The notes under the pieces: generated by a model
Databases searched by the model: none
What the model was told of the DNA's origin: nothing
Seen by the model: the letters and a program-made list of their open reading frames with translations, nothing else
Position numbers and translations under genes: made by a program
Shown here: piece by piece, positions 37,748 through 49,046 of the stretch
How the letters are laid out: the number at the start of each line of letters is the position of its first letter
Numbering within the stretch: the stretch's first letter is position 1
Assembly: GCA_037447655.1 (NCBI GenBank)
Contig: JBBHKE010000112.1
Span: forward strand, 1-62,385
DNA length: 62,385 nucleotides
DNA from: Zygnema cylindricum
Lineage: Eukaryota > Streptophyta > Zygnematophyceae > Zygnematales > Zygnemataceae
Reading direction: 5' to 3'

Positions 37748-39575
37748 CGTTATGGGCCCACCACGGAGCATGCATCCGCAAGAGGTATGAGATACATTGT
37801 GACGTTCACAGATGACTATTCAGGCTACACGAAAATTTACTTCATGAAGGAGAAAAGTGAATTTTTTTCCCACATCAAAGAATTGAAAACCTGGAGCAAG
37901 GAAATTCACGGAATTCAATTACGACCATTGAGATTGGACAGCAAAGAATAATATCTATCTCGATATTTCCTCACTTATCTGGAAAAAAATGAAATATCCT
38001 ATAGAAGTTTAGAGAAAAATGACGAAGCAGAGCGAGTAAATAGAACATTAACAGCAGTTGCCACATCAATACTTGTAGAGAAAAATGTAGATTTGAAATT
38101 TTGGGCTGGGCCTTTAATTGTGGCACATGTATCAAAAATAGATTAAATTTTAGAGCAATGAAAGGAAAGTCACCTCATGAGATATAGACAGGAGGAAAAC
38201 CAACAGTCAGTCATCTAAGAGTATTTGGTAGCAAGGTTCTTATTGCAGAGAGCATTCAGACTAGGTGGAAAATAGAGTTGAAATGTATATTTGGAATCTT
38301 AGTTGGTTACGATGATTCGTCAGAAGAATATAGAGTATATGTTCACGAGAAGGATAGGGTTATAATAACAAAAAATATCATTATAAAAAATGAGTTGGAA
38401 TAAACTGTTGACAAAAAACATAAAAAGTTATTGAATATGTCATTTTTCAACCTAGGATGGATCGAGTTTTAATGTTACAAAGACTCGATAAGGCGCCGGG
38501 CACAAGTAGCGACGACTATGTCTCGTCGCTAGACCAGCAACGAGATGATCTCGTCACTAGATCATCAATGACGGGGCCGGAGGAAAAACAAGTAGCGACG
38601 AAATAACTTCATCGCTGAACTAGGGAACAGATGATGTCGTCGCTAAATTTTTGAAAAAGTCCACAGGAGGGTGTACCACAAATAATGAAGATTATGCCAT
38701 ATCGTTCAAAAAGCGACGTGACCCCCTCGTCGCTAGACCAATAATTTGAAGCACCAATGGACCGTTGATGGCCGAACGACTAAAAACTAACAATTGGACA
38801 AACCCTTCTCCTCCAACCTTAAAAATTCCGGGGGGGAGATGGAGAATTAATCGGTGGAATGCTATTACAAACCGTTATGCACTATTTGAAAATCTAGGGG
38901 AGCCTCTTACCCTTCAAAAGGTAATTTCAGATCCCGAAAAAGAGCATAAGTTAACAGCAACAAATGATATTGTGGCACCTATTTTGGACACCCAAACTTG
39001 GGAAATTGTGGAAATTTCACCAAATCAGAAAGCTATTGGAAATGACCTGCAGATTATAGAAATAACCATTGAAAGAAGAACCAAAATTAATACAATTTTA
39101 AAATTCAAGTTCACAATGCAAAAGTTAGAGGAGACTAGGAATATCCTTGCTATACAAGTAGAAAGAGTTAAGAATAACATGATCATTAGATGGACAAGGA
39201 AAAGGGCAATACGAAATATGTTAGAAAATTTTGAAATGTTAGATGAAAAGTGAATTGCTACAGACTTTGGTCAAAAACTTAAAGGTAGAGAGACAAATTT
39301 TGACAACATTGAAGGAGACATTTTCGAGTTAGGGGAGTTAGTATTTACGGGAAGGATTCGCTATAGACACATTTTTTGGAGTCTAATTCATTAAAGGAAT
39401 TGCATAAGGCATGCTATTGCAGCAGTCATAGGAGGTTTGAGCATATGTCTACAAAAATTGACAAAGACAGACTAGAAATCGGCGATAAAAGTCGTAAGGT
39501 ATCGAAGTGGTTCCAATCTGCTTGCAGAGATGTTTATGGTTTAAGTGGCTAAAAGAGTCTAAAGCTTTAGGGGAG
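37748..39575 (+). mobile_element. copia C2 internal region, gag and protease deleted
   Basis: The primer site CGTTATGGGCCCACC (37748-37762) is followed almost at once by integrase sequence (GGTATGAGATACATTGTGAC), so gag, knuckle, protease and the HHCC domain are gone. The integrase core is about 90% like C1 but has a stop (GAATAATATC near 37948). The SSD array, the RT deletion and the RNase H fragments are those of C1. An open stretch 38765-39253 spans the linker and the truncated RT. Near-identity with C1 holds over about 38977-39611 against 36293-36925. Confidence 0.85.
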
Positions 39576-40424
39576 TGTTGTTTTTGAAAGCTTTAGTCCT
39601 CTCTATATTTTGTGAGAGGAAGTCTCATAACTTAGAAATATTTTCAACGTTGTCATTGATGCTATGTTTCAGAATTAGTGTACCTTAACAATCTAGATTG
39701 TAAAAAATTAAGGAGATCACACCAGACGACTTCTAAGTAAAAAGAAGATTACGAAATGGCACGCACGACCTAACTATGACATACCGTCCGAGGACAAGAT
39801 CAGACAGACAAAGATTTACTAGAATCTAAAAGTGGACCACTATGACGCGACGGATTTCGTCACGTATAAAGTTTCAATGTCGGTGATAACTTTGTGGAAA
39901 CGGGAGTTTGCCTTAACGTAGATTTGTTTATTAGTGTGTACAATTAGTGAAAGTTGTACGTAGACAATAGAGGTTTGTCCATTTGTACGGATTAGTATAC
40001 GAACCATTGACTAATTTAACGTACATCAGGTACATAGACAAATTACTTTAGAGTACGGTTAGAAAGTACCGTAACACTCTTGTGATTTGCTAAGTAGGTA
40101 GTAGTATAATTTATTAGTATAAATTCTAGGACTTAGTGATTCTGATGTATTCCTTGTACAAGGTTTCAAAGGGCACATTTTGTGCATTTTAAGGGATATT
40201 CTTTGGGCTATATCTCTTGGTTTAATTAGGCGTTTTGCTTGAAACTTTGTGAGTTGTCATCACACAAGGTAAAATACATGCTCTTGTAGTTTGGGGCTAT
40301 TTGGCCATATTGACTGCTTTGTGCAGTGGGCAGAAGTCGGTATCTTGAGTGCTTCCCCTTTTGGTTTCTATGTTGGCGTATGATCTAGTGGCGTTGGTGC
40401 TACTACGGTTGTCAAAGAACAACA
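39576..40424 (+). repeat. C-family LTR (C2 3' LTR, abutting A')
   Basis: 849 bp, TGTTGTTTTTGAAAGC...GAACAACA. The leader ATG region is damaged by indels (no in-frame ATG), unlike in the other two C LTRs. It is followed immediately by GGGAGCATCTGCA, which enters A-family protease sequence and not a primer site. Confidence 0.85.
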
Positions 40425-41468
40425 GGGAGCATCTGCACACATGTGCCGCAGTCGCCATCTCTTTGAGAGTATTCAATCTACCACTCCTGTCAAAATTTAT
40501 TTTAGTGATGATACCTTTGTTGAGTTGAAAGCAAAAGGGAGGGTGTCACTTATGTTGAATGTAGAGGGAAAACCTGTGAAAAGGGTTTTAGAAGATGTGT
40601 TGCATGTCGGAGCTTTTAAAAGAAACTTTTTCTCTACGTCAGTGCTAGAAAAGAAAGGTTTTAAAACTATATTTGAGAATGGAAAGAAAACAGTGAGTAA
40701 GAATGGGAAAATAGTTGCAGAGGGATTTGCTGGATGAAACAATTTGTATCGATTGAGTCTTGCTAATGATAATAACAATGATGTTATGTACTCAAGTGTA
40801 ATCAGTGATTGTGATTTATGGCATAAACGTTTAGGACATGTGAATTATGATAGATTAGAAAAGATGGTAAATAAAAAAATAGTGGAAAGTGTAAAAATTA
40901 GTCAATACCCAACATCAAATGTATGTGATGGTTGTGCAATGGGAAAAATCCATAAGTTGCCTTTCCCTTCGCAAACTGATCATAGAAGTAGCACGGTGCT
41001 AGAACTAATTTATTGAGATGTATGGGGGCCATCTAGATACCCAACTGTGGGAGGGTTTAAGTTTATGCTTACTTTTACGGATGACTATAGTAGATTTACT
41101 ACAGTTTATTTTTTGAAAAGTTAAGGATGAAGTCTTTGCAAAATTTAAGGAGTATAAGGCTTAGGTTGAAAATCTGCATGAGAGAAAGAATAGCAGGGTT
41201 CAGATCTGATAATGGAGGGGAGTACATTTCTAATGAGTTTGCAGAATTTTTAAATTTGCATGGAATCTCACGTCAGCTCACTGTTCCTTATTCTCCGGAA
41301 AAAAACGGTGTTTCAGAAAGGATGAATAGGACTATATCAGAGTGTGCTAGGACAATGATGGCTGATATAGACATAGATTTCAATTTTTGGGCAGAGGCTA
41401 TGAATTGTGCAGCTTATGTGAAAACACGTTAGAAACAAGGGCAGTAAAAGATAAAACTCCCTATGAAA
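40425..41468 (+). pseudogene. A' protease-integrase region, starting mid-protease
   Basis: Begins within the protease just after the active-site Asp-Ser (SAHMCRSRHLFESI). It lacks gag and the catalytic DSG. A stop (GGATGA, about 40736) separates it from integrase: DLWHKRLGHVNYDRLEKM, CDGCAMGK (HHCC domain), LTFTDDYS, RSDNGGEY (about 41206) and NGVSERMN (about 41306). All three acidic positions can be seen, but frameshifts near 41013 and 41122 break the frame. Sequence is about 90% like element A 3205-4240. At about 41469 it changes abruptly to LTR-F sequence. Confidence 0.8.
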
Positions 41469-41615
41469 TTGTGAGGTTTGGATGCTTGTATAAGAATTGG
41501 TGAGAACTTAAGAACAACTGTTTGGTAGGATTCTTGATAGCTTCTGAGAGTGTATCATGTCTACTTCTACTACTACTGCTGCTCCTCCACCTGCACCAGT
41601 GGTTGTAGAACAACA
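41469..41615 (+). mobile_element. tail of an F-type LTR embedded in A' integrase
   Basis: Sequence from TTGTGAGGTTTGG to GAACAACA matches the last ~165 bp of solo LTR F (29821-29984). It replaces about 120 bp of integrase present in element A (about 4244-4353). No target duplication flanks it, so it is a recombination or template-switch product and not an insertion. It carries an intact LTR leader (ATG 41557, MSTSTTTAAPPPAPVVVEQ), 59 nt from the LTR end. Confidence 0.8.
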
Positions 41616-43682
41616 ATATCTAGGGTATGATTATCATGCCAAAGGTTATAGAGTGTATGACACTAAGAGAAATAGAGTTGTGGTAGCCAAAAACATTATT
41701 GTGAAGGATGAAGGAAAATGACTAGATGTATTTAATGAGCGTATAGATGAGAAGAATGATAGAAGTGTTGATTATGTTTTTTGGAGGAAAATCCTATGTT
41801 TTTAAGAAAAAGTGCAGAAAATGCATCTATACCAACTCAGAGTGACTTGAGGGCTACAAAACCATCTCCTCCACTAGAAACAGGACATGTTATGCCTGAA
41901 AGAGTTGCAAACTCTCCTTTAACTCAAGTTGAAGCCGAAATCACAAGCAGAATCACTTGTATCAAGGAGGAGGACCCAACCATCTACACCAGCGACATAA
42001 CTTTTAGGTGGAGTGAGGCGAAGTGCACGACTTAGGGGAGCAAATGTAGCTTTTGCTCACTCAGCACACATAGAAGAGCCTCTAACATTAACAAAAGTTT
42101 TTTCAAGTGATGAAAAGGAACACTGGGTTGAAGCGGTCAATGAAGAAATGAAGTCAATCATGGAGGCCAAAACGTGGAATTTGGTGGAACTTCCCCCAGG
42201 AAGGAAGGCTATTGGGAGTAAATGGGTGTTTAGGTTAAAATTGAACCCAAATAATACCATAGACATGTATAAGGCTCGTTTGGTTGCCAAGGAATATAAT
42301 CAAAAGGAGGGAATAGATTATGAAAAAACATTCTTCCCTGTTGTAAGGTTTCCATCTGTCCGCATCTTACTTACACTAGCTGCCATAGAGGATTTTGACA
42401 TTCACCAAATGGATGTCAAAACTGCTTTTTTGCATGGTGATTTAGATGAAGTCATTTATATGAAGCAGCCAGAGGGTTATGAGGAAGCAGGAAAATAAAA
42501 TCTTGTGTGTAGACTTTTAAAATCTTTGTATGGCTTGAAGCAAGCCCCGCGACAGTGGAACAGAAAATTAGATAAGTTCTTAACAGGATTAGGATTTACT
42601 AGAATTAGTTCAGATCATTCAGTATATGTGATGTGTGGTGATAATCTTGATGAGGTGATATTCATTGCTGTGTATGTTGATGATTTGCTGCAAATTAGTA
42701 GGAACAAAGAAAAAATTGCTAGAGTAAAACGCGCTCTTAATTCAAAATTTGAAATGAAGGATTTGGCTGAGGCAAAATACATCTTTGGAATACAAGTTAA
42801 AAGAGATATAGAAAAGAAAATCATTAGGCTAACTCAAAAAGAAGCGATAGGAAACATGTTGGAAAATTTTTGCTTGGCTGATGCCAAAGATTGTGCAACT
42901 CCTATGGAGTATAAGCAAAAACTTGAAGGAAAGAAGCATGAGTTTGGAGTAATAATAGATGAGGAACTCAGTGCAGAAGAGCAAAAAATTATGTCTCAAG
43001 TACCTTACAAACAAGTAGTAGGAAGTCTGATATACTTCATGAATTGTACTAGGCCTGATATAGCTGCAGCTGTTAGTGTATTGAGCAGAAGTCTGCAAAA
43101 CCCACGAAAGAGAGACAAGGAGGCAGCAAAAAGGGTCTTAAGGTATCTTGTTGGGACTAGAAATCTTTGGTTACTTTGGGAGGGGGCAAGGTTGGCATTA
43201 ATACTTGGAGTGATGCTAGCTATGGTGATGTGCCTAGTAGGAAGTCTACAACTGGGTAAGTCATTCAGATTGGAAGTGGAACTTGTAGTTGGAGTAGTAA
43301 ACTTCAAAAGGTCACGACACAATCAACTATGGAAGCCGAATACATGGCTGCAAGCCTAGCCTTGAAAGAATTGCTATGGATTAAGGCATTTCTTTAAGAA
43401 TTGGGTTTTACGCAACACGGGACCCAAATAATGTGGTGCGACAATCAGGCAGCCATTTCTGTGGCTACAAACCCAAGTCACCATTTTAACAGTAAACATA
43501 TGGACATTCGGCTACATTGGGTACGAGAGAAAGTATTTGCAAAAGTGGTCAAACTTTGTTATAATTGCCTGATGAGAAAATGGTTGCGGACATGTTGACA
43601 AAAGCTCTTCCCGCTCCTAAATTGGAGTACTGCAGAAAAGCATGTGGTCTAAGCGAGTAAGTCTTCTAAAGCTTAAGGGGAG
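41616..43682 (+). pseudogene. A' RT-RNase H region
   Basis: After the F-LTR tail, A-family sequence resumes (LGYDYHAKGYRVYDTKRNRVVVAKNII). The RT is long: [44 protein letters not shown], one TAA (about 42496), KSLYGLKQAPRQW, and the intact catalytic box YVDDLLQIS (about 42675). RNase H starts VGSLIYFMNCTRPDIAAAV but shifts frame near 43170; WCDNQAAISVATNPSHHF appears in another frame. The polypurine tract AAGCTTAAGGGGAG lies at 43669-43682. Less decayed than element A in the RT. Confidence 0.85.
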
Positions 43683-44308
43683 CATTGAAAAGTAAGCTTT
43701 AGTAAGTCTTAGAAATTTGAGTTTAGGACTTAGAATATTTTTGGAATACCAACTGTTCAATATTAACCAAATTTAGTGTGGATTTTTGTAGTATCTACAC
43801 GAATAGTTATCTTTAAGTAAATTAGTGTGTAGGGCCGCTAATGAATGTGGACGTGATAAGAATCACCCGGATTTTTAGGTTATAGATATTGTTAGTGGAC
43901 AATTCTGGTCCAAACACTTAGATTTTCGTTAGTAGATTGTCTAGTGAACCTTGTACATACATTTTAGATATTTTGAAGATCTTTATAGTATTAATTCAAT
44001 TAAGAATGATCAATTTGATACAAAATGTACATTCTACACAGAGTTTAAGGAAATGAGAGCACTAAGTGCACTTTAAGGTGTTTTTTGTTCTAATGTCCTT
44101 ATTTTTGCTGTGGTATATGTTTGTCTGGTTGTAAGACCTCTCTCACTTAAAGCTACATATCTTACAACATAGATCTAGTCAAATAGGTATTTCTTTTTGG
44201 GTTTGCTTCTGCTACTATGTCTACTAATGGCTAAGTCCCTGCTGGTGCAAGTGTGATGCCTAGTGGGAGTGGAACACAACCAAGTCAGAATGCCCATGAC
44301 CTTCAACA
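43683..44308 (+). repeat. 3' LTR of A'
   Basis: 626 bp, starting CATTGAAAAG and ending CTTCAACA, matching 6405-7093. Its leader ATG (44217) is 92 nt from the LTR end, again 2 modulo 3, although a TAA occurs at codon 6. The right flank is the P1 repeat. Confidence 0.85.
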
Positions 44309-45234
44309 CTTAATACATATTTTCTCCGTACACACTTGTCGGGTTGCATGTCCGACGGAGGCGATTGAAAGATAATATTCTCAGCTTCCAATTGGCAGTC
44401 TCAAACTGAAAATCGGACAATTGTATACGGAGAAAATATGTTTTAAGCGGCGAACAAATAATGAACACTAATAGAGATACAAGCTGTAGTTGCTCGTTGA
44501 CCCCTAGGCCTTTAACTAGAGGAGCCGTGCTGTAGCTCTTTGGCGGACGACAACGGAGGATGGCGCAATATTTGAGTGAAACACATGTTTAGTTATTAAC
44601 CGTTTGAAATATTGGCGCCCTACAAAAAAAAAATTACTGTAAAAAACATATATTATAATGTTGTGTATCGACAAGAAATTTATAACGATAATACCGATAC
44701 CGATAGTTATCGGTTATCGAACGGCCAAGAGTCCCGATATATCGTTTTGAGACCAAGAAATTCATTGTCAGCGATAAGTGGAAAAACATAGTACGCTTTA
44801 TAATAATACTTTATAATATACTGTATTCAATTTTTCAGTGTATATAGCGTGTCATGCAACGAGTAACAAAATGTTTCGTAATTTGTGTAAAGGAATAATG
44901 GCGGCTACGGAATAATTGCGGCTCAGTACAACATAATAATTGCGGCTCAGTACGACGGAATAAACCATACAACCGTACAGTTTTAAGTGTACAGTTATCG
45001 CCAATAGCTATCGGTACTAGTGTTAACGTCGATAAAAAAATGATATTATCGGTTTTTTATTGATTATTGGTTTTTTATCAACAATAACACCGGTGTTGAT
45101 ATGTCGTGCTATTATATCAATTATCGGCAAGCGAAAAAAAAATACATGTCGATTATCAGCATAACCATGCTGATACACAACACTAAGAAATTCATTAAAT
45201 TGCCTCCGCATTGCCGGTTGTGAATTAGAGTGGC
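44307..45234. repeat. P1 repeat, left half (paralogue P2 at 58285-58947)
   Basis: Begins with a 145-bp MITE-like unit (44307-44450) whose ends CACTTAATACATATTTTCTC and its inverted counterpart form ~38-bp TIRs. A block around TACAAGCTGTAGTTGCT follows, then a TATCGG-rich repeat (44655-45186). Aligned along its length to 58285-58947. It is interrupted at AATGC by element B and continues at 52875. Confidence 0.75.
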
Positions 45235-45239
45235 AATGC
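45235..45239. other. target-site duplication of element B (left)
   Basis: AATGC, repeated at 52870-52874 directly outside the other end of element B. The uninterrupted locus GTGGCAATGCCAC exists in P2 at about 58950. This fixes both borders of the insertion. Confidence 0.93.
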
Positions 45240-46278
45240 TGAAACTCTGGGACCTCCATAAGTCCTCAGAGTGGACAGCTTCCAAGAAGCCTCTAGGATA
45301 ATCCTGACCCCTTTGTGTTTAAGCAAAAATAATTGCCACCCTGGCAGACAAATACCCTGACCACCTTCACCCCTGTGAAGGGAAGACTCCCTTGAGTTGA
45401 TAGCAAAAAGAATCTCTGAATTTGCTCCCCTGAGCAGTAAGTTATGGAGGGTCAAAGTTGACCTTTTGTACAGAAGCTCTCTGGGAGAGAGGGTCATATC
45501 TTCTAATTTTTCTAATTCTTATCTCTCTCACAGACTCTATCTACTGATGTACGGACAGTTCCGTACGCAAAAGTACAACTGCCGGTGTACTTTATGTACG
45601 GACATTGTACGACATGGCCTAAATGTCCACACGTGGAATATCCGGATTCGCTCCTTTAATCCTCGGAGATGCCGCGCTCCAATGTAACATCGCCACGTGT
45701 CATCTGATGTGGCGATGCCCACAAACCGCCGAATTCTTCTTCCGCGATCTCGGCGCTAATTCCGGCCGTCCGATTAAACTCGTATTTGATCGTAGCCGTA
45801 ATAAATACATGCGCGGTATTTGTTTCGCTTACGAAATCAATGCGCGGTATTGATTTCTTATCCGTACCGCAATTCGTACTTTTAAACTACCATATCTATG
45901 TATCCCGTTAACAGTTATAGTTAAATGATTTATCCTACGTGTACATGTTTAAATCATTATCGTACTATATACTATGTAACACTACTTCTAGACTTAACCG
46001 CTAAGGCTACCGGCTATCTACTCTTTGACGGCTGGCAGGTACCAGGATCAAATCCTGTCGCCGGCACATACATTTTAGTAATTAATCCCTTGACTAATAT
46101 AAATTTCCGGTAAACCTCAGGATAGCCTAGGTAGCCATGGCTCTAGCTTCCTCTCCAATTTCTCAGTGACTGCGACAAGTATGAGAGTTGGAGAGAGAAG
46201 TTAGAGGTAGACTGCCTCGGGATTTTTATTTCTATTAAGACCTAGAAAATACTTAAAAAGGAACCATTAATTTCTACA
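45240..46278 (-). repeat. 3' LTR of element B
   Basis: 1039 bp. In minus sense it starts TGTAGAAATTAATGG and ends CAGAGTTTCA. Near-identical to 51822-52869. On the antisense (plus) strand it carries a box-B-like GGATCAAATCC inside a short T-arm-like hairpin (about 46043-46057). A plus-strand ORF of ~76 codons in this LTR recurs in the other LTR only because the LTRs match. Confidence 0.9.
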
Positions 46279-46290
46279 CTCCCCTTATTT
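46279..46290 (-). other. polypurine tract of element B
   Basis: In minus sense AAATAAGGGGAG, directly before the LTR start TGTAGAAA. It follows the end of the RNase H frame (GLKLKSD, stop at about 46292), so the coding region runs up to the tract. Confidence 0.8.
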
Positions 46291-46291
46291 T

Positions 46292-47085
46292 CTAGTCACT
46301 CTTTAATTTTAGACCACACTTCTCCCTGCAGAAAATTAGCTTAGGGGAAGGCACAGGTTTGGTCATCATATCTGCTACCATCTCGCTATCTGGTCGGTAC
46401 TCTAAACTGATCATTTTGTTTTCTACTTTCTCTCTAACAAAGCTGAGTCTAATGTCCATGTGTTTGGCTTTAAAATGATGTTTAGGATTGGCAGAAATTG
46501 CGATTGCTGCCTGATTATCACAAAATATTTTCTGCACACCACTCTTAAGGTGACCAAGCTCACCAAGCAAAGACTTGACCCACATCAATTCTTTTACAGC
46601 AGAGCAAGATGCCATATACTCAGCCTCCATGGTGGACTGAGCAATAACCTTTTGCTGTTTGCTACTCTAACAGCAAGCCCCATCACCCACATATAATACA
46701 TATCCAGAAGTACATCTCCTCATCGGAGCATCACCATAACTAGCATCACTCCAAGTAGTGATGTCAGTATTCTCCCCACCCAAATGCAACCATAGATCCC
46801 TAGTTCTTTCAAATATCTAAGGACTCTCTTAGCTGCCTCCCAATCCTTTTTAGTGGGAGCATTTAGACTTCTACTCAGCACTCCTACAGCTGCTGCTAAA
46901 TCCGGCCGCGTACAATTCATAATATAGATTAGACTTCCCACTACTTGACTATAAGGATTAGTCTGAATGAACTTCTGTTCTTCAAGAGATAATTCCTCCT
47001 CTAAGACTATGACTCCTTCTTCCTCACTCCCCTCACTTCCCTTCTTTAACTCCATTGGAGTTGTACAACTATTAGCTTTATCCAT
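46292..47085 (-). pseudogene. element B RNase H region (frameshifted)
   Basis: Minus frame 47085-46720 carries TTPMELKKG, VGSLIYIMNCTRPDLAAAVG, SRSLNAPTKKDWEAAKRVL and then loses frame before the conserved Asp segment. Frame 46630-46292 resumes with MEAEYMASCSAVKELMW, FCDNQAAIAISANPKHHFKAKHMDIR and ends GLKLKSD. A stop between 47092 and 47085 separates it from RT. Confidence 0.85.
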
Positions 47086-47091
47086 CTGAAA

Positions 47092-47849
47092 TTATTCAAG
47101 CATGTTCCCTATTGCTTCCTTTTGAGTCAATCTTATAATTTTTCTTTTTCGGTCTCTCTCTACTTGAATTCCCAAAATATATTTTGCTTCCCCCATATCC
47201 TTCATTTCAAATCTCCCCTTAAGATCGGTTTTTAGTTTATTAATTTTTTCCATTGATTTACTTAAAACAAGCAAATCATCAACATAAATTGCAATAAATA
47301 TAAAACCTTCCTCATCTTCGAAAACATAGATTGTGTGATCTGAGCTGATATAGATATATCCCAGACCGGTAAGAAACTCATCAAGCTTCTTATTCCACTG
47401 TCGAGGCGCCTGTTTCAAACCATAAAGAGATTTAATCAGCCGGCATACCTTACTCTCCTCTCCTTCTTCCACAAACCCTTCGGGTTGTCGCATGAAGATC
47501 TCCTCTTCCAATTCTCCATGCAAAAAGGTTGTTTTGATGTCCATCTGGTGCACTTCCATGTCTTCCATTGCTGCCAGGCTGAGAAGTATGCGGACGGAGG
47601 GAAATCTGACCATCGGGGCAAAGGTTTCCTCGTAGTCAATTCCCTCCTTTTGTGTAAATCCCTTTGCCACTAGTCGGGCCTTGTAGCGCTCGATTGTGTT
47701 ATCTCGGTTCAGTTTTAATTTGAAAACCCACTTACAACCGATTGGTTTTCGGTTAGGTGGACAATCCACCAGCTCCAAAGTATCGGCTGCCATAATTGAG
47801 GCCATCTCTTCATTGATGGCTGTCTTCCACCGATTTCTTTCTGGACAAG
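47092..47849 (-). pseudogene. element B reverse transcriptase
   Basis: An uninterrupted 250-codon block: [78 protein letters not shown], catalytic YVDDLLVLS and YILGIQVERDRKRKIIRLTQKEAIG. All catalytic features seem present. Its N-terminal junction was cut by the nested solo LTR, and it ends at a stop near 47092. Confidence 0.9.
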
Positions 47850-47854
47850 TCATC

Positions 47855-49041
47855 TGTTGAAATTTAAGTATTTTCTAGGCTTAGAGATTGTAAAATAAAA
47901 AGGCAAAAAAGGGACACTAACAACCTACCTCTAACTCTTCACTCAAGTCCCCACACTTGTCGCAGTCACTGAAGACTTGAAGTGGAGTTAGATCCATGGC
48001 TGCCTAGGCTGTCCAAAGTGGACAGGCAATTCTTAATAGAGTTATCTAAAAGTTGTGACGGACCCAGGATTTGATCCTGGTACTTGCCGTCCGTCAAACT
48101 AGCCGTTCGCTTTCACCAACAAGTCTAAATACAGTGCTACAGTACAATAGGTTTGACAGATATTTATATTTGTGCACGTAGACTAGTTCGTCTAACGGGA
48201 ATGGATACGTAATGCATAGATACAGTTTTGTATAGTACGGAGTACGATTTAATGTATTCTATGAAACGGATACTGCGCATTTGTTTCGAACGCGAAACAA
48301 ATATCGTACGTATATTTTCAACGGCTACAATTGTATCCGGTTCGATCGGACGGCCACGATAGGCGCCGTGATCACGGATTATGTACTTTTGGCGTTTTTC
48401 AGTCATCACCACGTCATGTGACACGTGGCGCGACAATGTTGGAATGCGGCGACTCCGGAGATTGCGGTAACAAATCCGGCTATGACACGTGTCGACATTT
48501 TGGCCATGTTGTACAATGGCCATACAGAAAGTACATCGGCACCTGTCATTTTCTGTACGACACACTAATTTGATTGGTGCCGTAGTTCAGTAGATAGAGT
48601 TTTAGAGAGGGAATAGGACTTAGAAAATTTTGGGTAAGTAGCTGCCTCTCACAGAGAGCACCTTGTATAAATGGCAAACTTTGGCCAGCCATAACTATTA
48701 ATTTAATTGACCATTTTCAGTGATTCTTTTTGTTGGAGACTCAGGGGAGTCCACGCTACAGAAAGGTGTAGTCGGTCAGAGGTTTTGTCAGCCAGGGTGG
48801 CTGCATTTCTAAGGGAAAATCAAAGTGGGTGAATGTGTCCAAATCTCATATTCTAACTTTGCATTCTGTGGTGGAACTTAGCACACAGAAATTGTTATTT
48901 CACAAGGGTGAATCTATATTGGAGTTTTGACTGTCAAGGGGTCAGTCATTTCGGTTTATATCAAGTTTGGAGTCGGCACTATTTAGATTAGCTTCTTTGG
49001 ATCTGCCTACTCTGAGGGCCAATGGAGGTCTCAGAGTTTCA
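47855..49041 (+). mobile_element. solo LTR nested in element B
   Basis: 1187 bp, starting TGTTGAAATTTAAG and ending CTCAGAGTTTCA, in the opposite orientation to B. It is flanked by a perfect 5-bp duplication TCATC (47850-47854, 49042-49046). It separates integrase from RT, exactly within a Met codon of the linker (reading ...GEAM before and MTCPERN after). It is related to the B and D LTRs (GGGGAGTCCACGCTACAG and GGTGGCTGCATTTCTAAG blocks are shared with D). Confidence 0.93.
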
Positions 49042-49046
49042 TCATC

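Noticed and set aside
45623-45853. Plus-strand ORF of 76 codons repeated at 52218-52448
   Set aside because: Both copies lie antisense in the two LTRs of element B; they match because LTRs match, and the frame is not kept in related LTRs.
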